A model generated the notes under the pieces. It had not been told where the DNA came from. It saw nothing but the letters and a program-made list of their open reading frames with translations, and searched no databases. Positions 55,701 through 60,790 of a stretch of 64,000 nucleotides of DNA are shown here, piece after piece (the stretch's first letter is position 1; every line of letters begins with the position of its first letter). Source of the DNA: Megascapheus bottae (taxonomy: Eukaryota; Chordata; Mammalia; Rodentia; Geomyidae); assembly GCA_024803745.1 (NCBI GenBank), contig JANJXV010000024.1, positions 8,836,106 to 8,900,105 of the forward strand, written 5' to 3'. The position numbers were made by a program, and so were the translations under genes.

Positions 55701-57738
55701 AAAGGTAAAGTTGATTAATAATAGATGACAAAAAGAAACTGAGCACTGAATACACAAAGCCCGTTTCGAAATCCACTTGGGCTAACCAGTGAGCAATGCT
55801 ATCTCTGTCATAATGTTCTGTCATCTGTCATTTCTGAAACCACTGGTAAAGTATCGATCAATACACTTGTGTATAAATGCAATGTCCTTCCTGCATTAAA
55901 GTGCATGTGTCTGCTAGGTAAAACAGCAAGCTACTTCCTTTCAGTTAAATTGCATACTAAATATAAATGTCAGTAAAATTGACTTTTTACCCATTTGTAG
56001 AAAACTATCACTCAAAACACCGGAGGTATTTGAAAATACGCTTTAAAATCATACTTTCATTTTATAGGTTTCTGGTAAAATTGAAATGGTTATTCCTTTA
56101 ACACCACTTTCTGAAATAACCCAGTAAGAGGATGGAAAAAAAAAAAAACTTTTCTAAACAACCTGATGTAGTGGATGGATAATACAAAGGGAGTACAGGC
56201 AGAGTCCTGGTTTTCTAGTTCGAGTCACATTCTTAACTTGCTATGTGACTTGGGGCTCAATTGCTATATTCTCTTTTGATTTTTAAAAACTGTGTATGTT
56301 GGGAAGCTACTTGATTTTCTTTAAAGTTGCCTCACAAATTCTGTTCAGTCTTCTAATTCTGGACTTCAACTTAAATTCTAGTCTTCTAAGTAACAAACAC
56401 ATCGGAAATTGAAGGAATGATTCGCTATGCATGGGGTGGCACAAAATGTAAACGCTGGGCTCAAACACAATTAACAAGCTGCTAAGTTCCCAGAAACTTA
56501 TCTTCTTGAACACGCAGGTGTGGTCTAGCTTGACACAGGTAATACCACTAAGGAAATTTATAAAATGGCACTGGGGCTCAAACTTCTTGGGACATTTCCT
56601 GGGTTCCAGTGGTGCATAACGTGCAGGTGCACGCGAAGAGAAACAGCGCCAGCCACATTCCAACAAGCCACACTTCAACCCAGTCACCTCAACTGGACCG
56701 CCACAAGGCCTACACCACCGAACTAAACTTCCCTACCCCCAGAAGCGCCCGCAGCCAGAGTAATGAATGCTTCTTTAGAAACAACACCCGTTCCCTTCCC
56801 ACAGCAGAACTGCGTGCTCCCAACCTGCCATCTGGGCTTAGAACTGGAGGCACAGCACCAACCTAAGACTCTGTCTTGGTCCCCCAAAGGACAAGAATTA
56901 CTAGAGACTGTGGCTTCCCGGCCCGTGGCTGGGGGTGGGGGGAGGCGCACCCCCTCCTACAAATACAAAAAAAAGAAAAAAGAAAAGGGTAAAGACAAAA
57001 AAAAAAAAATCCCTGTAGAAGTGAGGAAAGCACAACCAGGGCCTAGACGTGTTTGCTGGAGAAAGAAACCCTGTTTCTCTGCACTGGGGGAAAGACAGAA
57101 TTGATCACTTCCTGCCTCCACACCCTGGAGTGTCCAGCAACCTGCACTCGACTTCATTCTGTCTTAGGAGATTGAATACGCGATGCACTTTCCCCTACAT
57201 CGTATTCGCTCCTCCGACCTCAGGCACTGAGAAGGAAGCGACCCCGATCGCGCAGAAAGGGGTGACGCGAGGGCCAGCGCCAGGGTCCTGGGCTGCCATT
57301 AAAGCAGCTGGTGCAAGAACACGAATACATAAAAACCCTTGTGGGTCTAAAAGTTTGGACCGGCGGCAAAAGCCGCAGACCCCGGGGCCGTCCAAGCCGG
57401 ACTCCAAACGGCAGGCCCGCCGAGGTGACGCTACCCTTGTTCTCCAGCAGCTCGGGAGGCGGCGTCCGGCCGGGGCCCGCGGACCCGGGACACCGGCCAG
57501 CCCCGCAGGGCCGGGGTCGGGGCCGGCGGGGGTCCGGGCGGCTGCGGGACCCCCCTTCCTCAATCCCCCTCCCGGGAGAGCGCGCGGGGGGTGGGTGGGG
57601 GGGACGGGGGTCTCGACCACTGACCACGCATTTCTTGCCCAGGAAGGAGAAGAGGGACTCGTTCTCCTGCGGGGTGAGCAGCAGGGACCCCACGTTGGTG
57701 ACCCTCCGCGGGGGAGGCGGCTGCTGGCCGGAGCTCAT
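11952..57738 (-). CDS. WASL: WASL (N-WASP), full gene, 11 coding exons
   Basis: Neural Wiskott-Aldrich syndrome protein, a cytoplasmic actin nucleation-promoting factor that activates Arp2/3 downstream of Cdc42 and PIP2. The spliced CDS joins 57738-57625, 31140-31006, 28967-28881, 28532-28436, 26914-26891, 23649-23481, 22588-22546, 21236-21083, 15242-14722, 12748-12640 and 12013-11952 (1515 nt, 504 aa; human is 505 as I recall). Domains by residue: WH1/EVH1 about 33-140; lysine-rich PIP2-binding stretch 185-196; CRIB motif starting ISxP-like at I202; proline-rich region 275 to about 395; WH2 motifs 404-421 and 432-449; central segment about 450-483; acidic tail 484-504 ending in DDDEWED. Y255 in a VIYDF context matches the regulatory tyrosine called Y256 in human. 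All exon phases close and all junctions are GT-AG. The N-terminus [10 protein letters not shown] looks rodent-like. No frameshift or internal stop is visible, so the gene appears intact. Confidence 0.97.
12059..12272 (+). mobile_element. Degenerate B1-Geo SINE
   Basis: Plus-strand decayed copy in intron 10: CTGGTAGCTCACATCTGTAA head, then CAAGTGATTAGTGCC tail. Confidence 0.65.
12427..12540 (+). mobile_element. Partial B1-like SINE
   Basis: Plus-strand fragment with TTAGTGGCTCATGCCTATCA and GAGGCTGAGATCTATG, 100 bp from exon 10. Confidence 0.6.
12640..12748 (-). CDS. WASL: WASL coding exon 10 (end of second WH2 and central segment)
   Basis: Encodes [20 protein letters not shown] through [13 protein letters not shown]. 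The amphipathic central segment ([14 protein letters not shown]) contacts both Arp2/3 and, when autoinhibited, the GTPase-binding domain. Acceptor ttcaag|gtg, donor TTCAG|gtatt. 109 nt. Confidence 0.97.
12943..13174 (+). mobile_element. SINE, B1-like head plus Geo-like tail
   Basis: Full-length plus copy in intron 9, starting GGCTGGGCACTGGTGG and ending in A-rich tail after GACCATGACC. Confidence 0.85.
13258..13459 (+). mobile_element. IDL-Geo-type dimeric SINE with TSD
   Basis: Plus copy flanked by AAAACTGCTTTATTG at 13243-13257 and 13460-13474. Confidence 0.92.
13629..13832 (+). mobile_element. IDL-Geo-type dimeric SINE
   Basis: Full-length plus copy. Flanks AAATTATATTTAA and AAATTACATTTAA form a probable TSD with one mismatch. 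Confidence 0.87.
14130..14450 (+). mobile_element. Old B1-like and ID-like SINE relics
   Basis: Decayed plus-strand pieces: GGCTCACTCCTATAATAACC, a second head near 14250 (GCCAGGTATGGTTGTACATC), then an ID-like stretch near 14360-14440. Confidence 0.45.
14469..14670 (+). mobile_element. B1-Geo SINE next to the exon 9 donor
   Basis: Plus copy ending about 50 bp from the exon 9 donor at 14722. It starts GCCGGACACGGTGCC and carries GCTACTCAGGAGGCTGAGAT. Confidence 0.82.
14722..15242 (-). CDS. WASL: WASL coding exon 9 (proline-rich region and two WH2 motifs)
   Basis: A 521-nt exon. It encodes repeated runs of 5 to 11 prolines split by SRGG, ARGRG, SRAPT and NRMY, the kind of ligand bound by SH3 domains and profilin. 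Two actin-binding WH2 motifs follow, each with the LLDQIR core (404-421 and 432-449). Acceptor ttcccag|cgcct, donor AAATCT|gtaagt. The exon is very GC-rich, so both strands show long spurious open frames. Compared with my memory of human N-WASP, the short spacer before the longest proline run differs (LSTASSVA here). Confidence 0.96.
15384..15600 (-). mobile_element. B1-Geo SINE upstream of exon 9
   Basis: Minus copy in intron 8 about 140 bp from the exon 9 acceptor. Signatures: GGGGCTTGAACGCAGG, CTCAGATCTCAGCCTCC, GAGCCACCAGTGC. Opposite orientation to the SINE at 14469. Confidence 0.8.
16209..16358 (-). mobile_element. LINE-1 3'-end fragment with TSD
   Basis: About 150 bp of L1 3' UTR, minus orientation, flanked by TTAAGAGGGATTTTAT at 16193-16208 and 16359-16374. 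Severely 5'-truncated. Confidence 0.9.
16375..16992. other. Intron 8 unique sequence
   Basis: AT-rich intronic sequence with no repeat or exon recognised. Confidence 0.5.
16993..17186 (+). mobile_element. IDL-Geo-type dimeric SINE
   Basis: Plus copy with GTGGCCTAGTGGTAGAGTGC and an A-tail of about 19. Confidence 0.85.
17429..17626 (+). mobile_element. IDL-Geo-type dimeric SINE
   Basis: Plus copy; the usual A-tail is replaced by a CT then CA microsatellite. Confidence 0.83.
17631..17680. repeat. (CA)n microsatellite
   Basis: About 25 CA units with a CGCG break, grown from the tail of the preceding SINE. Confidence 0.95.
17988..18192 (+). mobile_element. IDL-Geo-type dimeric SINE with TSD
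   Basis: Plus copy flanked by AAAAAATTCAAGGA at 17974-17987 and 18193-18206. Confidence 0.9.
18322..18446 (+). mobile_element. B1-like SINE monomer
   Basis: GGCTGGTGGTACATATCTGT head and GAGACAAAGGCAGGAAGATT body, ending in CCATCTC then A-rich. Confidence 0.6.
18447..19679. other. Intron 8 unique sequence
   Basis: AT-rich. One 119-codon open frame (18982-19341, plus) has no recognisable domain and is antisense to WASL; not called. Confidence 0.5.
19680..19898 (+). mobile_element. B1-Geo SINE
   Basis: Plus copy with GGTTCATGCCTGTCACATCT and GCTGTGGCTCAAGTGGTAGA. Confidence 0.75.
20610..20852 (+). mobile_element. B1-Geo SINE
   Basis: Full-length plus copy in intron 8, about 230 bp from exon 8: CCAGGCGTGGTGGCTCATGC start and CAAGCCCCATGACCCACAA end. 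Confidence 0.85.
21083..21236 (-). CDS. WASL: WASL coding exon 8 (GTPase-binding/autoinhibitory domain)
   Basis: Encodes [20 protein letters not shown] through VKNELRRQ, the helical part of the GTPase-binding domain that folds onto the C-terminal region in the inactive state. Y255 lies in VIYDF. Acceptor ttgtag|cta, donor CAAG|gtaac. 154 nt. Confidence 0.97.
21752..21832 (+). mobile_element. ID/Geo-like SINE fragment
   Basis: TCTCAAGTGGTAGGGTACGA through GGCTCAAGCCCCAGTAC then A-rich. Confidence 0.6.
21926..22160 (-). mobile_element. Degenerate B1-like SINE
   Basis: Minus relic in intron 7: T-run, TTTGAACTTAAGGCCTTACG, CCAGATCTCAGTTTCC, GTGTGAGCCAATGGC. Confidence 0.6.
22546..22588 (-). CDS. 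WASL: WASL coding exon 7, 43 nt (second half of CRIB)
   Basis: Encodes [15 protein letters not shown], the HxGH part of the Cdc42-binding CRIB motif; the glutamine codon is split with exon 6. Acceptor ttttag|gcac, donor GAT|gtaag. Confidence 0.97.
22669..22710. repeat. (TA)n/(TATACA) simple repeat
   Basis: Alternating TA then mixed TATACACA, intron 6. Confidence 0.85.
23088..23206 (+). mobile_element. B1-like SINE relic
   Basis: TTGGGCATGGGAGCACAAGC head with CTACATAGCCAGATTCAGTC tail. Confidence 0.55.
23364..23462 (+). mobile_element. B1-like SINE relic
   Basis: GGCCAGATATAGTGGTAAAT head with CCCTAGCTACTTGAGAGG; about 20 bp from the exon 6 donor. Confidence 0.5.
23481..23649 (-). CDS. WASL: WASL coding exon 6 (basic region and start of CRIB)
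   Basis: Encodes [20 protein letters not shown] through the lysine-rich [12 protein letters not shown] (185-196), which binds PIP2 in the family, and the first half of the CRIB motif, IGTPSNF. Acceptor ttatag|gtccc, donor ttca|gtaag. 169 nt. Confidence 0.97.
24381..24903 (+). mobile_element. LINE-1 3' end with TSD
   Basis: About 520 bp covering the very end of ORF2 and the 3' UTR, plus orientation, flanked by GAAAATACTGGGTATGGA at 24363-24380 and 24904-24921. Antisense to WASL in intron 5. Confidence 0.93.
25656..25733 (+). mobile_element. SINE tail fragment
   Basis: Only the 3' part of a Geo-tailed SINE: GAGCTAAGAGCTCCAGGACA through GCCTTATGACCC and A-tail. Confidence 0.6.
25734..26890. 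other. Intron 5 unique sequence
   Basis: AT-rich intron, no repeat or exon recognised. Confidence 0.5.
26891..26914 (-). CDS. WASL: WASL coding exon 5, 24-nt microexon
   Basis: Encodes EKRREPPN plus one base of the next glycine. Acceptor ctaacag|ag, donor aatg|gtaagc. Phase 1 at both ends, so it can be skipped without changing frame. It forms the linker after WH1. Confidence 0.94.
26915..28212. other. Intron 4 unique sequence
   Basis: AT-rich intron sequence upstream of the microexon; nothing recognised. Confidence 0.5.
28213..28427 (+). mobile_element. LINE-1 3' UTR fragment abutting exon 4
   Basis: Plus-oriented L1 3' end (GATGACTGGGAGCGGG, CATGAGAAGGGGTATC, CCCCTCTATACATTA) with a purine A-rich tail reaching to about 8 bp from the exon 4 splice donor. 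No clear TSD. Confidence 0.85.
28436..28532 (-). CDS. WASL: WASL coding exon 4 (residues 113-144 plus 1 nt)
   Basis: Encodes [17 protein letters not shown] through GRRQRKS, the C-terminal helix of WH1. Acceptor tttag|act. The donor TCTG|gtaacc lacks the usual G at +5 and is followed at once by a pyrimidine-rich run made by the A-rich end of an L1 fragment on the other strand. Confidence 0.95.
28881..28967 (-). CDS. WASL: WASL coding exon 3 (residues 84-112)
   Basis: Encodes [20 protein letters not shown] through HTFAGD, within WH1. Acceptor ttctag|gat, donor GAT|gtaagt. The exon is 87 nt and phase 0 at both ends. Confidence 0.96.
29093..29332 (+). mobile_element. B1-Geo SINE
   Basis: Full-length plus copy in intron 2: AGCTGGGCACTGGTGC start, AAGCCCCATGGCCACC end. 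Confidence 0.85.
29916..30138 (-). mobile_element. Degenerate B1-Geo SINE
   Basis: Minus copy: GACAGTCCTGGGGTTTGTCC, TTAATTGGAGATAACATC, CAATCCTCAGATCTCAG, GAGCCACTGACAC. Confidence 0.7.
30139..31005. other. Intron 2 unique sequence
   Basis: AT-rich; a 94-codon plus-strand open frame (30623-30907) has no recognisable domain and is not called. Confidence 0.5.
31006..31140 (-). CDS. WASL: WASL coding exon 2 (residues 39-83)
   Basis: Encodes [15 protein letters not shown] through FLRIFDIK, the core of the WH1 fold that binds WIP-family proline peptides. Acceptor tgcag|act, donor AAG|gtgag. The exon is 135 nt, phase 0 at both ends, after a first intron of about 26.5 kb. Confidence 0.96.
31722..31798 (+). 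mobile_element. ID-like SINE monomer
   Basis: GACATGGCTCACATGGCAGA and TTTAAACCCCAGTTCTGC match the tRNA-like head with A and B box regions. Confidence 0.6.
32048..32140 (-). mobile_element. LINE-1 3'-end fragment
   Basis: Minus copy of about 90 bp: AATAGAAGGGTTACATTATA and CCAGATAGAAGGTGTATTAC. Confidence 0.8.
32184..32368 (+). mobile_element. IDL-Geo-type SINE, 5'-truncated
   Basis: Starts within the ID-like A box (GAGTGGTAGAGTGC); the rest is complete. Confidence 0.82.
32636..32842 (+). mobile_element. IDL-Geo-type SINE with (GA)n tail
   Basis: Plus copy whose A-tail position is occupied by GAGAGACA repeats from about 32812. Confidence 0.8.
32843..33728. other. Intron 1 unique sequence
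   Basis: No repeat or gene recognised. Confidence 0.5.
33729..33968 (+). mobile_element. B1-Geo SINE
   Basis: Plus copy: GCTGGGTCCAAGTGGCTCAA head, AGTGGTGCTGTGACTCAAAG tail, then (CAA)n. Confidence 0.75.
34481..34695 (+). mobile_element. IDL-Geo-type dimeric SINE
   Basis: Full-length plus copy; flanks AATCATTATCC and AATTATTATCC are a probable TSD with one mismatch. Confidence 0.88.
34696..35303. other. Intron 1 unique sequence
   Basis: No repeat or gene recognised. Confidence 0.45.
35304..35602 (+). mobile_element. IDL-Geo-type SINE with expanded (GAAAA)n tail
   Basis: Full-length plus copy followed by about 17 GAAAA units from 35486 and then GGAA-type repeats to 35602. Confidence 0.9.
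36107..36330 (+). mobile_element. IDL-Geo-type dimeric SINE
   Basis: Plus copy with an enlarged A-rich linker between the two halves (about 36185-36212). Confidence 0.83.
36331..37361. other. Intron 1 unique sequence
   Basis: AT-rich. A short imperfect direct repeat, ATGTACAATRCATAGGAT, occurs twice between 37268 and 37312. Confidence 0.5.
37362..37470 (-). mobile_element. Geo-tail SINE fragment
   Basis: Minus fragment: GGGGGCTTGAACTCTGGGCG and AGCTCAAGGCTACCGCC; the head is missing. Confidence 0.75.
37640..38770 (-). mobile_element. LINE-1 3' portion (ORF2 end and 3' UTR)
   Basis: About 1.1 kb, minus orientation. The 3' UTR begins at 37640 (AATAGAAGGGTTACATT). From about 38090 the sequence is antisense to the C-terminal part of an ORF2-type reverse transcriptase, interrupted by stops and frameshifts. 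The element is dead and 5'-truncated. Confidence 0.9.
38771..40120. other. Intron 1 unique sequence
   Basis: No repeat or gene recognised. Confidence 0.45.
40121..40345 (+). mobile_element. IDL-Geo-type dimeric SINE
   Basis: Plus copy with GGTTCAATTCCTCAGTAC and an A/C-rich tail. Confidence 0.83.
40590..40810 (+). mobile_element. B1-Geo SINE
   Basis: Plus copy: GGTAGCTCACGCCTGTAATC head; tail becomes (ACC)n then (AAC)n. Confidence 0.83.
41080..42010 (+). mobile_element. Old LINE-1 remnant followed by younger L1 3' end
   Basis: About 41080-41760 resembles decayed ORF2 sequence (GGGTTTTATTCTGGAATGCA; TTCATTACTCATTCATGATG). About 41800-42005 is a less diverged L1 3' UTR (GTATATTGTATATACG, CCCCTCTATACATTATCC). 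No intact frame. Confidence 0.75.
42029..42115 (+). mobile_element. ID-like SINE monomer
   Basis: GGCTGGGGGTTTAGTTTTAG through GGTTTGATCTCTGG. Confidence 0.6.
42690..42905 (+). mobile_element. Old B1-like SINE relics
   Basis: Two decayed heads (near 42703 and 42818) with GGAGGATTATGTCAAAGG. Confidence 0.4.
43080..43700 (+). mobile_element. Ancient LINE-1 3' remnant
   Basis: Decayed sequence resembling the end of ORF2 (CCATATGACCACTCTTGGGT; ACACAACAGAGTATTATTTA) and an old L1 3' UTR ending near 43690. Confidence 0.6.
44217..44399 (+). mobile_element. IDL-Geo-type SINE nested in L1, with TSD
   Basis: Plus copy inside the old L1, flanked by AAGAAGCAAAGATAA at 44202-44216 and 44400-44414. Its right half lacks part of the usual CAGTGCTCAGGCCCTGAG stretch. 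Confidence 0.92.
44795..44968 (+). mobile_element. IDL-Geo-type SINE, 5'-truncated
   Basis: Starts at TTGCTTGCCTAGCAATCTAG; Geo half complete with A-tail. Confidence 0.8.
45565..46590 (+). mobile_element. LINE-1 3' portion (ORF2 end and 3' UTR)
   Basis: About 1 kb, plus orientation: end of ORF2 with disabling mutations, then 3' UTR (AAGTGAAGTAAGCCAGACCC; CCCCTCTATACATTACAATT) and A-tail. Confidence 0.9.
46766..46962. repeat. 99-bp tandem duplication
   Basis: Two adjacent copies starting TTTGTTGTATTTTTCTTAAT at 46766 and 46865, about 94% identical by eye (a few substitutions and a short indel). Confidence 0.92.
46963..49125. other. Intron 1, T-rich unique sequence
   Basis: Open frames of up to 96 codons (47183-47473, 47525-47788, 47855-48130, plus) have no recognisable domains and reflect T-rich composition; not called as genes. 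Confidence 0.5.
49141..50241. mobile_element. Twin-primed (5'-inverted) LINE-1 with TSD
   Basis: From 49141 to about 49738 the sequence is antisense ORF2 end. From about 49742 to 50241 it is sense-oriented L1 3' UTR with an A-tail. Both lie between copies of AGAAGAAATGGTGTC at 49126-49140 and 50242-50256. The inverted ORF2 part still reads 172 codons on the minus strand. Confidence 0.93.
50257..51811. other. Intron 1 unique sequence
   Basis: AT-rich; no repeat or gene recognised. Confidence 0.5.
51812..52222 (+). mobile_element. Compound IDL-Geo-type SINE cluster
   Basis: Three joined plus-strand pieces: an isolated ID-like head (51812-51895), a complete dimer (about 51902-52095), and an extra Geo half (about 52107-52200) ending in a C-run then A-run. 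Confidence 0.82.
52223..52925. other. Intron 1 unique sequence
   Basis: Contains a short perfect hairpin (TCAAGGAA...TTCCTTGA, about 52812-52833) of unknown meaning. Confidence 0.45.
52926..53124 (-). mobile_element. IDL-Geo-type dimeric SINE with TSD
   Basis: Full-length minus copy flanked by TCTTAACCCATTCTT at 52911-52925 and 53125-53139. Confidence 0.93.
53172..53223. repeat. 26-bp tandem duplication
   Basis: Two copies of CTCCATWGTAGACAAGAG followed by TAACTTTT, 26 bp apart. Confidence 0.85.
53788..54020 (+). mobile_element. B1-Geo SINE
   Basis: Plus copy: GAGCCAGGCACTAGTGACTC head, GCCCAGAGTTCAAGCCCC tail. Confidence 0.83.
54628..54836 (-). mobile_element. Degenerate ID/B1-like SINE
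   Basis: Minus relic: AATGGAATTTGAACTCTGGG, TACTTTGCCACTTGAGTCAT, GGATGGCTTAAAACCCC. Confidence 0.5.
54837..57100. other. Intron 1, promoter-proximal unique sequence
   Basis: No exon recognised. Base composition rises toward the CpG island from about 56,600. An A-rich stretch lies at 56966-57010. Confidence 0.45.
57625..57738 (-). CDS. WASL: WASL coding exon 1 (residues 1-38)
   Basis: Encodes the N-terminus through [17 protein letters not shown], the start of the WH1 domain. The start is chosen because the protein matches known N-WASP from MSS onward. The ATG has G at -3. The exon ends in phase 0 at donor GTG|gtcagt. It sits inside the CpG island. Confidence 0.95.
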
Positions 57739-58022
57739 GGCTGTCGCCGGCGGGGCTGGAAGTCCGGGACGGCGGGTGGACGAGCGGGCGGCGGACCCCC
57801 CTCGCGGTGACAGGGGCGCGGAGCGGGGCTCACAGGCGCATCGCCGCGCAGCCCCTCCGACGCGGGCGGAGGAGCAGGAGGAGGAGCGGCGGCGAAGGAG
57901 GGCGCGGCAGCGGGGCTGACGGCAGGCCGCGCTCCCGCCCGGTGAGGCGCAGGCCGGAGGCTCCCGGTTCCGTGGCACTCTCGGCGACTGCGCTAAACTC
58001 TCAACTCCACCTCCGGTCCTCC

Positions 58023-58055
58023 GGCGGCGGCGGCGGCGGCGGAGGCGGCGGCGGC
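58023..58055. repeat. GGC/CCG trinucleotide repeat
   Basis: Near-perfect GGC units interrupted by one GGA, in the probable 5' UTR or core promoter of WASL (CCG on the transcribed sense). Such tracts vary in length between individuals. Confidence 0.85.
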
Positions 58056-58064
58056 CGCACAATC

Positions 58065-58076
58065 CAACATGGCAGC
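58065..58076 (+). promoter_or_regulatory. YY1-like element in the CpG island
   Basis: CAACATGGCAGC resembles the YY1 initiator-type motif (AANATGGCGGC) in plus orientation, opposite to WASL. Such sites often lie just downstream of a start site, so this could mark divergent plus-strand transcription. Single-motif evidence only. Confidence 0.35.
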
Positions 58077-58620
58077 GGGAGCGGACGAAACCACAAGGCA
58101 GGGGACGCCGGGGGGTGCGGGAGCACGCGCCGGAAGCTCGCGGGCCGCGGAGGAACTCACGCTCCCTCCCCGCCCCCTCTGCTCGCGGAGACCTGGGCGC
58201 GCCCGCTCGAGGCCACGCCCACTTCCGGCCGAGGCGCGGGCTGGGCACGTCACGTCGCGGCCGTCGTCTCCGGGTCCCCGGCGACGACCTGAGGCAGGCC
58301 TCGTCGCACGGCCTCGTCGGTGGGTGGTGGCCGCGCCTGACGCCGGCAGCCGTGGGAGTGAGTGGAGGTTGGTCCGGGCGGATCGGTGCGCCTCCCCGCT
58401 GTGGGCGTATATCTGTGCGGGTCCGGGAGCACTCGGTAGCCCCTATTTCTCTGCAGGGTTGTTGTGGTGCTCACGCCGGACAGCCGGCGTGGCCTCGGGG
58501 CGCGAGGGCGCGGCTCCCCTGCGGCTCCCCTGGGCTTGTGGCCGGGCCTAGAGCTCAGACTCTGGCCACGGGCTGGGGGTGGAGGGGGGGCGCCAGCACG
58601 CTGTCCCCGGGGTTTCCAAG

Positions 58621-59382
58621 GAGCGCCGTGGACCCTGCAGAAAACAGAACAAGAACTCACCTGCCACAAGTGTGTGCAAACGTGGAAACCCCAGTAATAA
58701 CCACCCGAGGACCCCTTTCCTTCTCCTGGATTAGAGATTACCCCCTCCACACTTCAGTTTGTCTGTCATCCCAGGTCCCAAAGAAGTAAATCCCTCAAGA
58801 CTTTTTTTTTTTTCATTATGTATTTTAGACTATTCGAAGGTAACCTCAAATCTACCTCCCTAGATGAGATTATACTAAGCGGTTGTAAAATTTGATAATA
58901 TGAGAGTGATAAAATAAGACTCCAGTGAATTGTAATGTATGCATCTGTCCTCCGCATTATGGGTGTTGGGATTTTTTTTTTAATTAAAGAATTTATTAAC
59001 ATTTGATTTTTACCTCATATTTCAAATGACATGTTTAACAAACAAGTATTCAAGAAGGGAATCTCTATAGAGTCGTGTTGGGATTTTTGTTTGAACTTTA
59101 TTACCGTTATGTTTGCTTAATTTCATTTAACGAGAGTTTTCCGTTAAATCTATGACATGTATTCTATGACAAAATTTGGTAAAGGTGTTTTATGTTAAAA
59201 GCATCTCTGATGTACCAAGTAGATTGATAAACCATTATCAATGCAGTTAGGAATTTTTCCAACAAATGTAAAATTAAAGTCACTTTCAATTGAGTAAGCA
59301 GGAATACATCAACGAAGAAAAATGAAAGCATAGTTGTTGGAGTCCTTACATAGCACATAGGAATTTAAAAATTTAACTTTAT
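58621..59382. other. Upstream flank, no gene seen
   Basis: AT-rich sequence just outside the CpG island; nothing recognised. Confidence 0.5.
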
Positions 59383-59545
59383 GGGCTGGGAGTATGGCCT
59401 AGTCATATAGTGCTTTCCTGGCATGCAGGAAGCCCTGGGTTCAATTCCTCCTTATCATATACACAGATAAAGCTGGCTCAAGTGGTTGAATGCTAAGGAC
59501 AGTGCCCAGACCCTGAATTCAGGTCCCAAGACTGGCCCCCCAAAA
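59383..59545 (+). mobile_element. IDL-Geo-type SINE, internally deleted
   Basis: GGCTGGGAGTATGGCCTAGT head and GACAGTGCCCAGACCCTGAA tail, with part of the Geo half missing. Confidence 0.75.
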
Positions 59546-60329
59546 TTAAACCTCGTTGAAAAAGGAAGTTTTACAAAGCAGCACAACTCTAAAATACATA
59601 ATTTATAAACACAGTAGTAGAAAAGTAGATTTGGGGTTGTCTGGATTACAGAGCTAACAGAAGACTATCTTCTTAAAAATACAGCTCTTAGACATTGAAA
59701 GCACAGTGAAAAAAGCATTACAAATTCTTGATAATGAATAGAAATTATAGTCCTTTTATTTTCAAACCTATGGACAACTACAATGACAGATATTAAGCTT
59801 CCAGTAGTCCAAAATTAAAGTTCCTTCTAGGCCTCTTAAACCTTCTGAATCATGGACAAGATGCCTCTCAGCTTCATCTATGTAAAGCTAGCAAGAATTT
59901 GTTTCACAAAGCTGTAAATGGGACTAATTATACCTACTTTGAAGTTAAAAAATAAACCAGACATACAAAGTAGTTAATACATGATTATTACATGAATTCT
60001 GTCACATCCTCCTTGCCTGTCTGTTTTAAAGGCTGGTTCTTCCAAAACTGTCCTTTACATAGTCACTATATTTAGCCAGAATGCCAAAATAACAAACTTT
60101 TAATTCTATATATTTGGAGTTGAAGTACTCTTCACTTTAAGAAAAATGACAGAGATGGAGGCGAACTCATTGGTGAATTATGCTTTTAGTATGTGTCAGG
60201 TCCTGAATTTAATACCCACTCCTTGTAAAAGAATGATATGTAACACTTTTTGTGCTAGAAATGCCAGCCACCTCCAAGAACTTGCAGTCCATTCGTTTTG
60301 AAAATGAAATAAGTGGGAAAAGAGCTCTG

Positions 60330-60333
<4 letters not shown>

Positions 60334-60389
<56 letters not shown>
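60334..60389. repeat. (CA)n microsatellite
   Basis: About 28 uninterrupted CA units. Confidence 0.97.
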
Positions 60390-60392
<3 letters not shown>

Positions 60393-60597
60393 CTATGAGA
60401 CAATACTAAGCAGGATTGTTGATGACTAATGCTATGCTGAGAACTTTATAATCATTTTACAACCTTTTATTAGCCTGGACTTCTAGTGCTAGAATTACTT
60501 TTTCTCCCTCAACATTCTAAGCTTTCTAGAATGTAGTTTTCAATTCATCCTGTTCTATTTCCTATGAACTTGAACATTAAAAACATTTTTATTTTAT

Positions 60598-60790
60598 TTT
60601 TTGCCCGGCTTGGGGCTTGAACTCAGGGCCTGAGCACTGTCCTTGGGCTTTTTCCTCAAGGCTAGCACTCTGCCAATTGAGCCACAGTACCATTTCTGGC
60701 TTTTTCTGTGTATGTGTTACCCAGGAATGGAACACTGGTCTTGGTGCACGCCAGGCAAGCACTCTACCATTAGGCCAAACTCTCAGCCCG
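60598..60790 (-). mobile_element. IDL-Geo-type dimeric SINE
   Basis: Minus copy: GGGGCTTGAACTCAGGGCCT, CAAGGCTAGCACTCTGCC, GGCAAGCACTCTACCATTAG. Confidence 0.83.

Larger units (their letters stand above)
31141..57624 (-). other. WASL: WASL intron 1 (about 26.5 kb)
   Basis: Bounded by donor gtcagt and acceptor tgcag. It holds most of the LINE-1 material in the window and many SINEs, listed separately. No convincing additional exon was seen; the open frames here are repeat-derived or short. Confidence 0.9.
57360..58620 (-). promoter_or_regulatory. WASL: CpG-island promoter of WASL
   Basis: A dense GC/CpG stretch surrounding exon 1 in an otherwise AT-rich window. Candidate elements: ETS-type GGAA sites (GCCGGAAGC about 58129-58137; ACTTCCGG about 58221-58228), a KLF/SP-type CCACGCCC about 58213-58220, CRE/E-box-like CACGTCACG about 58247-58255, and a GGC trinucleotide tract at 58023-58055. 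No clear TATA box. The start site is probably between 57,950 and 58,250 on the minus strand; only inference. Confidence 0.8.

Noticed and set aside
57220..58248. A 342-codon minus-strand open frame taken as a whole gene
   Set aside because: Only 57625-57738 is WASL coding sequence. The rest is intron or upstream GC-rich sequence; the accepted start is fixed by homology.
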